Below are positions 1 through 10,369 of a DNA stretch of 64,000 bases, in pieces; positions within the stretch are counted from its first letter, which is position 1; the number at the start of each line of letters is the position of its first letter. The stretch is from the NCBI RefSeq assembly GCF_026914185.1, contig NC_070574.1:1-64000 (forward strand), in the 5' to 3' direction. The notes under the pieces were generated by a model. The model saw only the letters and a list, made by a program, of their open reading frames with translations, made no database searches and had not been told where the DNA came from. This stretch comes from Puccinia triticina. Its lineage: Eukaryota > Basidiomycota > Pucciniomycetes > Pucciniales > Pucciniaceae. A program made the position numbers and the translations under genes.

Positions 1-10
1 AACTCCAAAA

Positions 11-354
11 CCCTAACCCTAACCCTAACCCTAACCCTAACCCTAACCCTAACCCTAACCCTAACCCTAACCCTAACCCTAACCCTAACCCTAACCCTAA
101 CCCTAACCCTAACCCTAACCCTAACCCTAACCCTAACCCTAACCCTAACCCTAACCCTAACCCTAACCCTAACCCTAACCCTAACCCTAACCCTAACCCT
201 AACCCTAACCCTAACCCTAACCCTAACCCTAACCCTAACCCTAACCCTAACCCTAACCCTAACCCTAACCCTAACCCTAACCCTAACCCTAACCCTAACC
301 CTAACCCTAACCCTAACCCTAACCCTAACCCTAACCCTAACCCTAACCCTAACC
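11..354. repeat. Telomere, (CCCTAA)n
   Basis: About 57 uninterrupted copies of CCCTAA run from near the first base, so the left edge of the window is a chromosome end read on the C-rich strand. The G-rich strand is TTAGGG, the usual telomere repeat of basidiomycetes. The first ten bases (AACTCCAAAA) are not telomeric; they resemble the CTAACTCC and CTCCAAAAC words just inside the telomere. They may be an assembly edge or a trace of an interstitial copy. Confidence 0.97.
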
Positions 355-510
355 TTCTAACTCCACCTCCAAACAACACAGCCTCCTGATAGAATCTTCC
401 CTGAGCAAACAAATACAAAGACTCCAGCCAAAGATGCTGTGCAGCCTGTGTTAGATACCTTCTAACTCCACCTCCAAAACAAACACAGCCTCCTGATAGA
501 ATCTTCCTTG
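355..510. repeat. Telomere-adjacent duplicated block
   Basis: A block starting CTTCTAACTCCACCTCC at 355 is followed about 105 bp later (460) by a second copy of its first half, including CCTCCTGATAGAATCTTCC. The copies differ by a few substitutions and a small indel. This is a local tandem duplication of the sequence that abuts the telomere. No coding signal is seen. Confidence 0.8.
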
Positions 511-884
511 AGCAAGCAGATGTATAGATTGCCACTATCCGTGACCATTCTGGATTCTGGGGGTCTTGGCCTCTCCTTCTCTTCCTCCTGTTCCTTCCTC
601 CCTTCCTTCTTCCTTTGCGCTCCTTCCTTCCGTTCCTGGTTGAGACTATTCCTTACTACAAATCCTTCTTTGGTTCGTATGTGCCTTGACTGTTGATGTG
701 ATAATATCTCCTCCTCTTGTATGATGACTGTACTGTCTCCACCCTCTGTTGTATCCTTTTTGGCATTGACACAGGCACAGAACACCACAACGTACAATCG
801 AGACGTCACGTTGAAATGAAGACGACGTAAGGTTTGGCCGAGATATCAAACTCACACGGAGAAATAGAGCACTCGACGCCCACC
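511..884. other. Subtelomeric spacer, no gene seen
   Basis: A pyrimidine-rich stretch (TTCCTCC and TTCCTTC runs at 570-640) followed by unremarkable sequence. Open frames exist on both strands but they overlap each other, are low in complexity and have no recognisable domain. I support no gene here. Confidence 0.5.
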
Positions 885-2075
885 CCTCGAACCCACTTAA
901 TCGTGATAACACGATCAAAAGACGTCTTGGGGACGAGGAGCGCTGCGCAGCTTCTGCCTTCCACCGTGAGTCATGCCTCTCCTAAACACCGTTTGATCGC
1001 GATATCACGATCAAACGGTGTCCTGGAGAACCCCATGTCATCCCCCCCAGACCCCATTTGAGCGTGATATCACGTCAGGGGAACGAGGAGCGCTGCGCAG
1101 TGTCCGTCTTACTGCGTCAGCCATACCTCCATCAAACACCGTTTGATTGTGACATCACGATCAAACGGTGTCCTGGAGAGCCCCACGTCTCCTCCCCCAG
1201 ACCCCATTTGATCGTGATATCACGATCAAATGACGTCAGGGGGACGCGGAGAGCTGCGCAGTGTCCGTCTTACTGCGTCAGCCATACCTCCATCAAACAA
1301 CGTTTGATCGTGATATCACGATCAAACGGTGTCCTGGAGAGCCCCACGTCTCCTCCCCCAGACCCCATTTGATCGTGATATCACGATCAAATGACGTCAG
1401 GGAGACGCGGAGCGCTGCGCAGATTTTGCCTTTCACCGTGAGTCATGCCTCTCCCACACACCGTTTAATCGCGATATCACGATCAAACGGTGGCGTGGAG
1501 AACTCCACGCCCCCTCCTCCCAGACACCCATTCATCGTGATATCACGATCAGTTGACGTCTGGGAGACGAATGTCAGACTGCGCCGCGCTCCGACTGCGG
1601 AAGATCCACTTGTTCAAACGCGTCTCGATCGTGATATCACGACCGGCTGGCGGCGTGGAGAACCACACGCCTCCTTCTCCCAGACACCCGTTGATCGTGA
1701 TATCACGATCAAATGTCGTCTGGGAGACGAGACGTGTGCTGCAACATGCCCCTCAGAAGCTGGGTAATACCGATATCACATTCAACTGGAGGCGTGGAGA
1801 TATCCACGTCTCCTCCTCCCGGACACCATTTGATCGTGATATCACGATCAAATGACGTCTAGGGGGCGAAACACATGCTGTGATGCGCAGCACTTTCACA
1901 TCACATGATGCAAGCCCGGACCCTGCTAGACGCCAGTTGATCGTATTATCACGATCAACTGGCGGCAATGCCTCCTCCTCCCAGACCCAAACGCCACTTG
2001 ATTGTGCTATCCGATCAAATGACGTTACCCGACTTGATCGGGAAACCACGATCAAATGACCTGTGGAAGATGACC
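885..2075. repeat. Palindrome array 1 (GATATC-centred)
   Basis: About fifteen long palindromes, most centred on GATATC (near 1001, 1066, 1151 [GACATC], 1216, 1312, 1377, 1473, 1539, 1633, 1699, 1772 and 1838), with decayed copies at both ends. The core half-site is TTTGATCGTGAT followed by its reverse complement. Two types alternate: one flanked by CACCG/CGGTG and one by CCAGACCCCAT/ATGACGTC. This gives a higher-order unit of roughly 150-160 bp in the best-preserved part. Many copies of the second type carry TGACGTCA or TGACGTCT, the core of the CRE/ATF bZIP site, followed by GCGCTGCGCAG, itself a short palindrome. The overlapping open frames on both strands are by-products of the repeat. Confidence 0.93.
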
Positions 2076-2331
2076 CACGAAACTGTCTCAGACGCCTGTC
2101 AATTGAAACTGTCCAAATATTGTCAAACCATTAGGTCGTGTTATGTCGACAGCTGGAAAATAGGCAGTGCAGGTGTTGGGAGAATATAATATACGATGTG
2201 CGTAGTCTGGAGAGCATAATTCAGAAACAAAAAGCAACACAAAGCAATAGCAGTAGCTATCGTCTCACAAACCAGTTTGATTCAACCAAGCCGACTAAAC
2301 CAGAAATTAACAACAAACACTCAAGAAATGT

Positions 2332-4108
2332 TCAAGCATCACCGGCCGAGAGGTCGTGGTAAGGGTTCTCCTTGGCGGAGCAACTCCTCTCTTCCTCCTC
2401 CTCACCCTCCTCCTCCTCCTCCCCTCCTTCCACCTCCTCTTCCTCTTCTTCCTCCTCGTCGCTGTATGCAATGGGGGTGTCCGGTCGTGCCTTTGTGGCG
2501 GAGGAGTGGCGACGTCTGTTAGTAGGAACAGGGGAAGGGGAACTTTCCGCGGGGACAGGCGGAGGAGTCGAAATGGCTGGTCCAGCCGCCTGGGATGCGT
2601 CAACGTCGCTGGCTTCAGGAGGGGTGGAGGTCCTCTGAGCTTGGCTGGAGGCTGCAGGTGTGGATGGTTGAGGTTGAGCAGGGGGAGCACCAATTGCGCG
2701 ACGAGTCTGAGAAGGACCGGCCGTGATCTGTAGAGCCTGGACGCCTTCAATAGCATTCCTCGGACGGGACGCTATGACGTGTTCGATTCTCCTGCTGTAG
2801 TCGGCGATCACATGAGGGGCCCAGGCGGAGGTGAGACGTTTCATCAAGTCGGCGGCAGCTTCTTCCTTAGCGGGTGCGAGTTCAACAGGCAAGGCAGGTT
2901 TCCCGTCCAAACCAAGGCTTGGTCCGACCACTGCGCATTCTGCGAGGAGATCTTCAAGCGCAAAACGTGCGATGTTCTTATTGGTGACGTGCTCCTGGAA
3001 CACTAGAGGCGCCGTCTTCCAGTTGATTTTGGCGACATCTTCCTCGTTGACCTTTGCTTTGCGCAGAACCCATCGAATAAAGCTGTCCGTCTTGTACCAA
3101 GGGGTTTCTTCCGGGCGGCGCAAAGAGTTGTGGCCTTTGGCGTACAGATACTCGTGCCTGGCGTGCGCTACGGAGATAATCGAGAAAACATTGGTTTGCT
3201 TGAACGCGTAAGGGTTATTGAAGCAGTGCCACCAGCCGCCGACACCGTAAAGGAACCAGATAGCCATTGAGCCGAAGGCGGACAGGCAAATTCTGCGTCA
3301 CTCTTTCATCTCGTTCTCGGTAGCCGTGGCCGGGTCGAGGTCACCGTGGTTGAAGAGCGATCGTCCGCGATCGTACTCAGTCATTTTCGAAGAGAGTTCC
3401 AATACCACGTCTTTCCGAGTGTGAGTTCTGGTGTACTGTTCAAGGATGAACTTGAAGCGGGACTGCTGCATCAAGAGGATGCAGAGAAGCAGCTCCCAAA
3501 TTCGCTTCTGCAGTATCATGAAGCCGTTTCCTTTTTTCGAGTTAGAGTGGCCGGCAGTCGACTGGGTGCTGGATTCCATGCAGCGGAGTTTGCCGATAAT
3601 GAAAAGCCCCGCCTTGTGGAAAGAGTCTTGCACCGCGTTCGGGGTGTTGGTTTCGGATTCCTCCAGACAAATGAACTTCTGGTATTGCTGTAGACACGAT
3701 TCGCCAAGCATGTGAATCTTGCGAGTCGCGTTTTCCAGAGCGGCCTGAGTTGATTTGTCGGCCGTGTATCCGAAGCTAGTCCCTTCGCGGACAACCATTG
3801 CCCCCAGAGTCTTCCAGGCCGCAGCTTTGCCTTGCTCCTCGGAAACGAACCCTTTTTCGATCAACTCGAAATTCACCACAGATTTGTGCCAGAACGGATT
3901 GTTGGCGTCGAACTGGAATAGCCTGGAGGCTGCGTCAAACAACAAACAACATGAGGAATGCGCGACAGACGGCGAGAAGTCAAATCGTAGAGAACAAACA
4001 GGCGAGAAAGGACATACCTTTTATGATACAATACCTGAAATCTGGGGTGTTTACCAAGCTCAGGCCTTGAGTCGCCTGACCAGTCGGTTGAAAGAGATCA
4101 GTGCGCAT
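2332..4108 (-). CDS. Unknown protein, downstream half of the palindrome-flanked locus
   Basis: I do not recognise the family. Read on the minus strand, an ATG at 4108 opens exon 1 (4108-4018). Exon 2 is 3929-3377 and exon 3 is 3292-2332. Both introns (88 and 84 nt) have GT/AG ends and all phases match, giving about 534 aa. The middle is aromatic-rich (GVGGWWHCFNNPYAF, TPWYKTDSFIRWVLRKAKV). The C-terminal 150 residues are Pro/Ser-rich and end in a long Glu tract with EEEEEEEE and GGEEEEEGEEEEE. That composition suggests a nuclear or chromatin-associated protein, but this is inference. The second intron is the weaker call: without it the frame stops at 3298. The ATG lies immediately after the stop codon of the upstream reading frame, so the two halves are probably one gene (see findings). 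Confidence 0.6.
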
Positions 4109-6755
4109 TTAGTAGGCGTCGTCCAGCGTATCGTCTTGGGACCAAGTGAGCATCTTGATCACTTTCCCCATGATTTCCGGGCCGATGTCCCAACGCGTGT
4201 TCTTGGATTTGTCCATCATTACTTGGTGAGCTTCCATACTCCTATGGATCTCGTCGTAGCTCCAAATCTGGGCAAGGAGGACTAAGGAAGACAAAACAAG
4301 AGTCAGGAAGGGAAAACAAACGGCAGAGACGGCATAACAGATCAAATCCGAACTCACCTCCGGCGTGTGGGGGTTCCTTGTATTCTTTAGCAGCGTTCTC
4401 CACCTCCTTCTTCCGCCTGTGTTCCGCCTTCTGCTCCTTTGTCATTCCAGCCATAGTAACACGCGGCGCCGCTTTCTTCTTGCCCTTTCCAGTGGCCGCG
4501 GGCAATTTCGGAGGCACTGTAGCGGGTTCTTGTGAGTTTTCAACGGACCCGGCAGGATCTTGGCCCTCCAAATCAAAGCCCGGCCTGGCGGCGTCGTCTT
4601 CTGGGCCCTGAGGGGCAGAGTGGGAAGATTGAGGTGCTGAATCGGATTGGTTTTCAGCCGCACTTGATCGCGCTGCAGGGAGGCGTCGGTGATTCCTAGC
4701 AGCAATTCGTTTTGCACGGGCGAGCGGGTCCTCGTAAGCCGGAGCCGAGTCGTCGTAAGGCACCGGAGGGGTGGCGTTGTGTTCACTGACGATTCGCTGG
4801 TTCTTGAGCTGTTCCTGCCTGCGTTTCTCTGCTTCAATCTGGGCCAGAGTTGCGTTGTTCTCTCCTGCAAATCTCGGAGGCACGCCCTCAAGAGCGGCTG
4901 GAGGAGCAATGGCGTTAGAGATGAAGACATCGAATTAGATCTACGAACCAAGAGACTAACCAGGCAGAATAGTCCGACGTTTTGGCGCAGGGCGCCCTGC
5001 GCCATCCGTGTCTTGGCCGGAAGCTGAAGACATGCAGTGACAGAGACGTCAGCTCAGCAGGGAGAGGCGAGACCAACGGGCCACACGGTGGGCTCGAACT
5101 CACCAACTCTCCGTCGTTTAGTAGCGCCAGGGGCCACGCTCTTAGCCCGGAGTCTGTGGTAAAGAGGACGAACTCGTTCAACCTCGTCCTTGTCTCCGCT
5201 CCCGTCCGATATCTCAATTATAGTGACTTTGTTCTGCCCTGCTTCAAGGGCACCCGCCACCTGCTCGTCCAAGCGCTTGATGAAACAATCAATCACGCGG
5301 ACACTAGCCTCGTTCTTAAGGAACATTTCTGGCACTTTGTCGTCGAGATGGCTAGCCACCAGCGATGCGTTACACTCAACCATCCCGTCCCTATTCTTGA
5401 CCCCTACAGGAGGGAAGGAGACAGGCGACCAAATACGAATGAGATTGAACCACGAGTGAGACATGAGAAGGGAGAGTTCACTTACATATAGCTCTGAGCG
5501 CCTTCATCGAATCCACAGACAACTCGGGTGTCAGGTCCGGCAACCCCAAGTTCTTGGATTGGACCTGGGAGAGTGAAGCATCTGGGCTTGGCTGGCTGGA
5601 AGGACAATTTGGAGGTTTGTGGAAGCGGATAACGGTCAATTGCGCTTTGGGAATGAACAAATTGACTGGTCCCCTTGCATGAGGGACGGACTGAGCACGT
5701 GAAACAGAACTGCCCTCGCCAGAATTGTGGGAGACAGAATTATCGGAAACCAATGATGATATATCAGCTGGAGTCCCAGGCAAGCCGTCTCCAAGCACGT
5801 GCCGGGCCAAAGGGACGTGATTCGCAAGCGGCGTCAAGTGGATGGGACCGGATCCAGGGTTTGATCCGGAAAGAGATTGCGACAATGAAGCGGATTGAGA
5901 AGCTGAGGCGAACCAATGAGCTCGTTGATCGGGATCGAGAGACGCGTAATGATCCAATCTCTCAAGCGCCTTGGTCACATCCTCGGCATCCATATCTTCA
6001 CCAGGAGGGAGCGAATCCAGAGCTGACTGAGGTGGAACTTCGACCTCGTTCTGCAAGAAATCAAGCAAGACGTTGGCGTCAGCAGACAGATCGCCCACCA
6101 TGTCTCTGCCGAATTTGATTCCCGCCGCAGTCAGAGCACCCACACCCAACTGCTCCATGAGGCCTGGGCCGCTTTTCGGCTGAGCAAGATAAGTGATTCT
6201 GTCAGCCAGAAAGGAAGACGAAACAAAAACAACTGCATCAATCAATCCGAAATTACTTACAGTCAGGGTAGAGGTGTCAAGGCTGATCTCGCCAGATGCA
6301 GGGAAAGATGAGGCAGCCCTCCCGCTGCCCCCACCAGTTGAGCCCATGTCGTCCGAGGCCGGGGGCGGGGCAGGCCCCTCACGGATACCAGGCAGATCGG
6401 ACACGTCTTGCATGGGGACTTCGCTGATGTCAGAGCGGCCATTACTGGGCAAAACACCAGATGGCGCGGGCGCAGAGTCGACATCTTGCATCGGCACATC
6501 TTTAGTGGTTGGCGCATTCGAGGTGGCTTTGACCGGAACAGAACTCTCAGCCACGTTGGTGTTGAGTTGCATATCATCACGAGGTGTGTTGCGGTATGCT
6601 TCAGCCTTTCGCGCGGTTGGACTCGTGCTCTTGTTTTGATCTCTCGCCGGACTCGCATTCGCCAAACGAGCAGAGCGTCTCTTGCCCGGCAAAACAAAAC
6701 CGTCTGAGGGCGGGAATACTGATCCAGTCATGTCAAAATGGTATGGAACTAGCAC
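4109..6755 (-). CDS. Unknown Ser/Pro-rich nuclear-type protein, upstream half of the palindrome-flanked locus
   Basis: No family recognised. Six minus-strand exons fit: 6755-6261, 6179-5486, 5403-5104, 5023-4961, 4897-4358 and 4281-4109. The introns are 81, 82, 80, 63 and 76 nt, all GT-AG, and the summed exons give exactly 754 codons plus stop. A second ATG at 6731 (MTGSVFPPSDG) may be the true start. The N-terminus has a basic patch (KRRSARLANASP). Residues about 60-160 are Ser/Pro-rich with two VPMQDV repeats. A more ordered part follows (VIDCFIKRLDEQVAGALEAG), then KRRR and PKRR motifs resembling nuclear localisation signals, and a charged helical stretch (IEAEKRRQEQLKNQR). Intron 1 keeps the frame if retained. 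The upstream region (6756-7590) carries decayed copies of the palindromes that form the flanking arrays. Confidence 0.62.
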
Positions 6756-7594
6756 ATGACATGGTTGAACGAGTTATCACGATCAACAAACTGGTCCAAC
6801 GAGCTATTTCAGATACATAACTGAAGGACAGACATACCTACAGATTTGCTTCAGAAGACTCAAAACAATGGAGTCCAGACGAGGTGACACGATTTGAGCA
6901 AGGAGTTGAGAAGGATTCGATTGTGTGAGCTGGAAGATGAGGCGTTTGATCGAGATAACACAATCTAGAAGGGAAGTAGCAGGGAGGGACAGAGAAGCGC
7001 GGTCAGTCTCAATCAAAGTATCAGGCGGGACCTCGCGAGATGGGTACTGGAATCAGACGGGACAGACTCGTACGATGCGATGGAGGAAAGATTTTGGGAA
7101 ACCCACCGAAGCTGAGCAGATGGCAAGTTGATCGAGTAAACACGAGGTGGGCTAGTCGATTCCAATCAATGAATCTGGGGTAGAAACGGTCAGAAACTGC
7201 CCCCTTTTATAGACGACAACGGTACGAGATACTCACCTGGTGAATGTTGAACGATCGATCTACCCGAGAAACGAAGAACCAACGCACTGATCAACACGAA
7301 GGAAGTGGAGGATGACGCTGGACCTCGAGATATCACGAGCTCCTACAGTAATAGACAGAGTTGGATTTTTCACGACCTACAGATGAGAATCAACTCAGCA
7401 GCAAGTCAGGTGAGCTGCCAACCTCTGGGAGAAGAGGGCAGAGAAGCACTGACTGAATCGAGGTACGGGATTTGTCGTGCAGAGCCACAGCTGTCACCCG
7501 CAACCCAGATGTCAAGAGTGGTCGCGGCCCATTGCGGCACTAGGACGACGTCACATCTACCCTGTCACAGACATCCCCCCTGATCTGCCCCTCA
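6756..7594. promoter_or_regulatory. Upstream region of the palindrome-flanked gene with decayed palindromes
   Basis: No gene seen. Degenerate relatives of the array palindrome are scattered through it: GAGTTATCACGATCAA near 6772, GTTTGATCGAGATAACACAA near 6942, AAGTTGATCGAG near 7125 and TCGAGATATCACGAG near 7324. As this is the 5' side of the minus-strand gene, these could act as regulatory sites; that role is inference. Confidence 0.45.
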
Positions 7595-8735
7595 CAAACC
7601 CCGGTCGATTGTGATATCACAATCAAACGGCTGTGAGACACACCCTTTACCGTGTAAGCTCAGATGCCCGCTGATCGTGATGTCACGTTTAACTCGCGGC
7701 GTGGATAACTCCACGACTCCTCCTCCCTGACCTCCCAGACGTCATTTGATCGTGATATCACGATCAAATGATGTCTGGGAGACAAGCCATGTGCTGCGCT
7801 GCGCGATACATGCCACCGTGCGCAATCTCAGTGCCACCCAGGCGCCATCTGATCGTGATATCACAATCAGATTGCGGTGTGGAGAGCTTCACCTCTCCTC
7901 CCCCAATCACCATTTGATCGTGATATCACGATCACATGACGTCTGGGAGACAACCTGCGCATGCTCATCCCCTCTTTGACGCCATTTGATCGTGATATCA
8001 CAATCAAATGACGTCTGGGAGACAACCCGTGCGCTGCGCTGCGCAGCGCCTTGCACCAGCTCAGCTCTCTTTGACGCCATTTGATCGTGATATCACGATC
8101 ACATGACGTCTGGGAGACAACCTGCGCAAGCTCATCCCCTCTTTGACGCCATTTGATCGTGATATCACGATCAAATGACGTCTGGGAGACAACCTGCGCA
8201 AGCTCATCCCCTCTTTGACGCCATTTGATCGTGATATCACGATCAAATGACGTCTGGGAGACAACCCGTGCGCTGCGCTGCGCAGCGCTTTGCGCAAGCT
8301 CACCTCTCCCAGACGCCATTTGATCGTGATATCACGATCAAATGACGTCTGGGAGACAACCCGTGCGCTGCGCTGCGCAGTGCTTTGCGCAAGCTCACCT
8401 CTCCCAGACGCCATTTGATCGTGATATCACGATCAAATGACGTCTGGGAGACAACCCATGCCCTGCACTGCGCAGCGCTCTGCGCCAGCTCAGCTCTCTT
8501 TGACGCCATTTGATCGTGATAGCACGATCAAATGACGTCTGGGAGACAGCCCGTGCGCTGCGCTGCGCAGCGCTTTGCGCAAGCTCCGCCCCTCTTCGAC
8601 GCCATTTGATCGTGATATCACGATCAAATGACGTCTGCAAGACGACGCGCGCGCTGCGCTGGCTGCGCAGCGCGTTGCGCAAACTCGGCCCCACTATGAC
8701 GCCATTTGAACGTGATATCACGATCAAATGACGTC
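7595..8735. repeat. Palindrome array 2
   Basis: About fourteen copies in the same orientation as array 1, with centres near 7613, 7680, 7755, 7859, 7922, 7995, 8089, 8161, 8233, 8328, 8423, 8518, 8615 and 8713. The best copies extend the palindrome outward to CTCCCAGACG on the left and CGTCTGGGAG on the right, giving about 50 bp of near-perfect symmetry. Between them lies CCGTGCGCTGCGCTGCGCAG, a second palindromic word. Spacing is about 72 bp where the GCGCTGCGCAG spacer is missing and about 95 bp where it is present. Copies at 8161-8615 are nearly identical, so this array is younger or better homogenised than array 1. Confidence 0.94.
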
Positions 8736-8867
8736 TGGAAGACGAGCTGTGCGCTGCGTTGCCCGGCACGTGTTACAATGCGCAAGTTCTGTAATCCTTG
8801 GACGCCATTTGACATGACATGCACTGAATAATCGTGACAACGTCATCTGATGTCATTCCTGGCATAC

Positions 8868-8942
8868 ATCTCAACCTCCCTTTGCAGGTTTGTCCAGCTG
8901 GTTGATACATCTCAACCTCCTTTTGGAGGTTTGTCCAGCTGG
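8868..8942. repeat. Two-copy tandem repeat, about 38 bp
   Basis: Two adjacent copies of ACATCTCAACCTCC followed by GGTTTGTCCAGCTGGT, differing by a few bases. It lies at the distal edge of array 2. Confidence 0.8.
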
Positions 8943-9471
8943 TGGTGCTCATCTGTAAATATTGTTGTATTTACACATGATCACAGAGCCTACAGCACTT
9001 GTCCCTTTCATTGATTTTTGCCCACCATATTGAATGTCACATTCCCGCTGATGAATCTGTGTTGGGATTTGTTGTTTAATTGTGAATATCATCACCTCAG
9101 GGTCTTGCTTGCTTACATCTATGTGCAATGTGGATTTCTGCACAAGAGCTAGAAACTCTTGTTTGTCTATATAAACAGCCTGTTTTAGACAGTTTCTAGT
9201 CAGCCCCTGTGCCAACACCACTGCTGGTCAATCATCCACTAGAGAGGGCGCGCAATCTTTCAGTTAGCTGCACCATCTGGAGAATTCTCATTTGCACCAA
9301 GTGAGTTACATTTCTGGTCATACATGTAAACATTTTGTTGCACTTTGGCTGTCCTGTCAACTAATCCTGTGCTGCATGTGGTTTTTTCTCTCAATCCTAT
9401 TCATCAACTGGCGTTTGGGGGGTTGAAAGCTGTCTTCAATATTCTGATCATAACATATAGTATCTGTAACC

Positions 9472-10128
9472 ATGGCTCCAATTGAAGGACAGGTGGGGTA
9501 TATTTATTTTTCTGGGTTTGGATCTTCCTGCTAACTGCTGACTCTCTCCTTTGAATGAAGTTCTCTTGCAATAATTGCATTGCTGCGCCCTACAAGGTTG
9601 ATTGTTTGGTTTGCTTGAGCGGGAATACTTGCATGCACTGCGTTGACAATGGCTTGGATTGCTCCATCAAACATTGTATGTGTTGATCCCATCCAAATTG
9701 AGACTCACTCATCAATATCAATTGTTTACTTACTTAAATTTTGCATCAAAGCCCCCGAGGAACAAGTGAAGTCCTACAAACAATTGGCTTCCATTCTCCA
9801 GAAGCACTTCATGAAAAGAGGCCAAAAAATGAACAATCTGCAAGAACAGCTAGCCGCAAAGGAGAAAGAACACGCAGATCAACTCAATCAACTCAAAGCT
9901 GCTCAAGAAGACCTCAAAAATCACCTCCAACAGGAAGAAGAGGCCGTGAACAATCTCTCCACTGCAAACCACAACCTTGTTTCTAAACTCAAGATGTATG
10001 AGGCCTTTGTGGCAGGCTTGCCAGAGGGTTCCCATCCAGCTGCATCCAGGCTCAACATGTCTCACGCTGAATTACTTGTCAAATCCACCCCTGAAGAGTT
10101 GTCCTTCAAAATAAAATTAGAAAAATAG
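9472..10128 (+). CDS. Small Cys-rich (Zn-cluster-like) coiled-coil protein
   Basis: Three exons fit: 9472-9492, 9561-9675 and 9752-10128, encoding about 170 aa. The start is an ATG in CCATGG context, and the GT/AG introns are 68 and 76 nt. Residues 9-41 contain seven cysteines in the order C-x2-C-x8-C-x2-C-x5-C-x2-C-x6-C. The last part matches the second half of the fungal Zn2Cys6 motif, but the first part has an atypical spacing, so it may be a divergent zinc cluster or a different Cys-rich fold. Residues 45-135 are a strong coiled coil (LQEQLAAKEKEHADQLNQL, LKAAQEDLKNHLQQEEEAV). A zinc cluster followed by a coiled coil is the usual arrangement of dimeric fungal regulators, but no activation region is present. 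Function is not assignable. Confidence 0.65.
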
Positions 10129-10369
10129 GTTCAGCTTCCTGACTGTTGTTGTCTATTCGTCAAAGATTTAAGAGCCTACGTAGCTCTTCATGCTTGTTTA
10201 TTTTGCTTGGCTTTGTTCCCCCCCTTGTCTTTGCTTCTGCTTCAGCAAATCAAACATCATTCATAAGTCTTTCTCGTCTGTTGACTTAGCTATGTCCTGT
10301 CTGCTTTTGGAACAGATATGGAGAGACTTAACTTGCTACATTTTCCCATGAGTTCTTTTGATTCTGAAG

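Noticed and set aside
1..10. Terminal ten bases as a distal sequence beyond the telomere
   Set aside because: Too short to interpret; more likely an assembly edge.
834..1855. Overlapping open frames with repeated VISRSN and DRDITIK peptides, also at 7746-8769 on both strands
   Set aside because: They are translations of the GATATC-centred palindrome in different frames; similar peptides appear on both strands because the DNA is palindromic.
5040..5165. tRNA-like look of GGGCTCGAACTCACC followed by CACGCTCTTAGCCC
   Set aside because: The stretch is explained as exon-intron sequence of the unknown gene, and no paired acceptor stem or A box fits.
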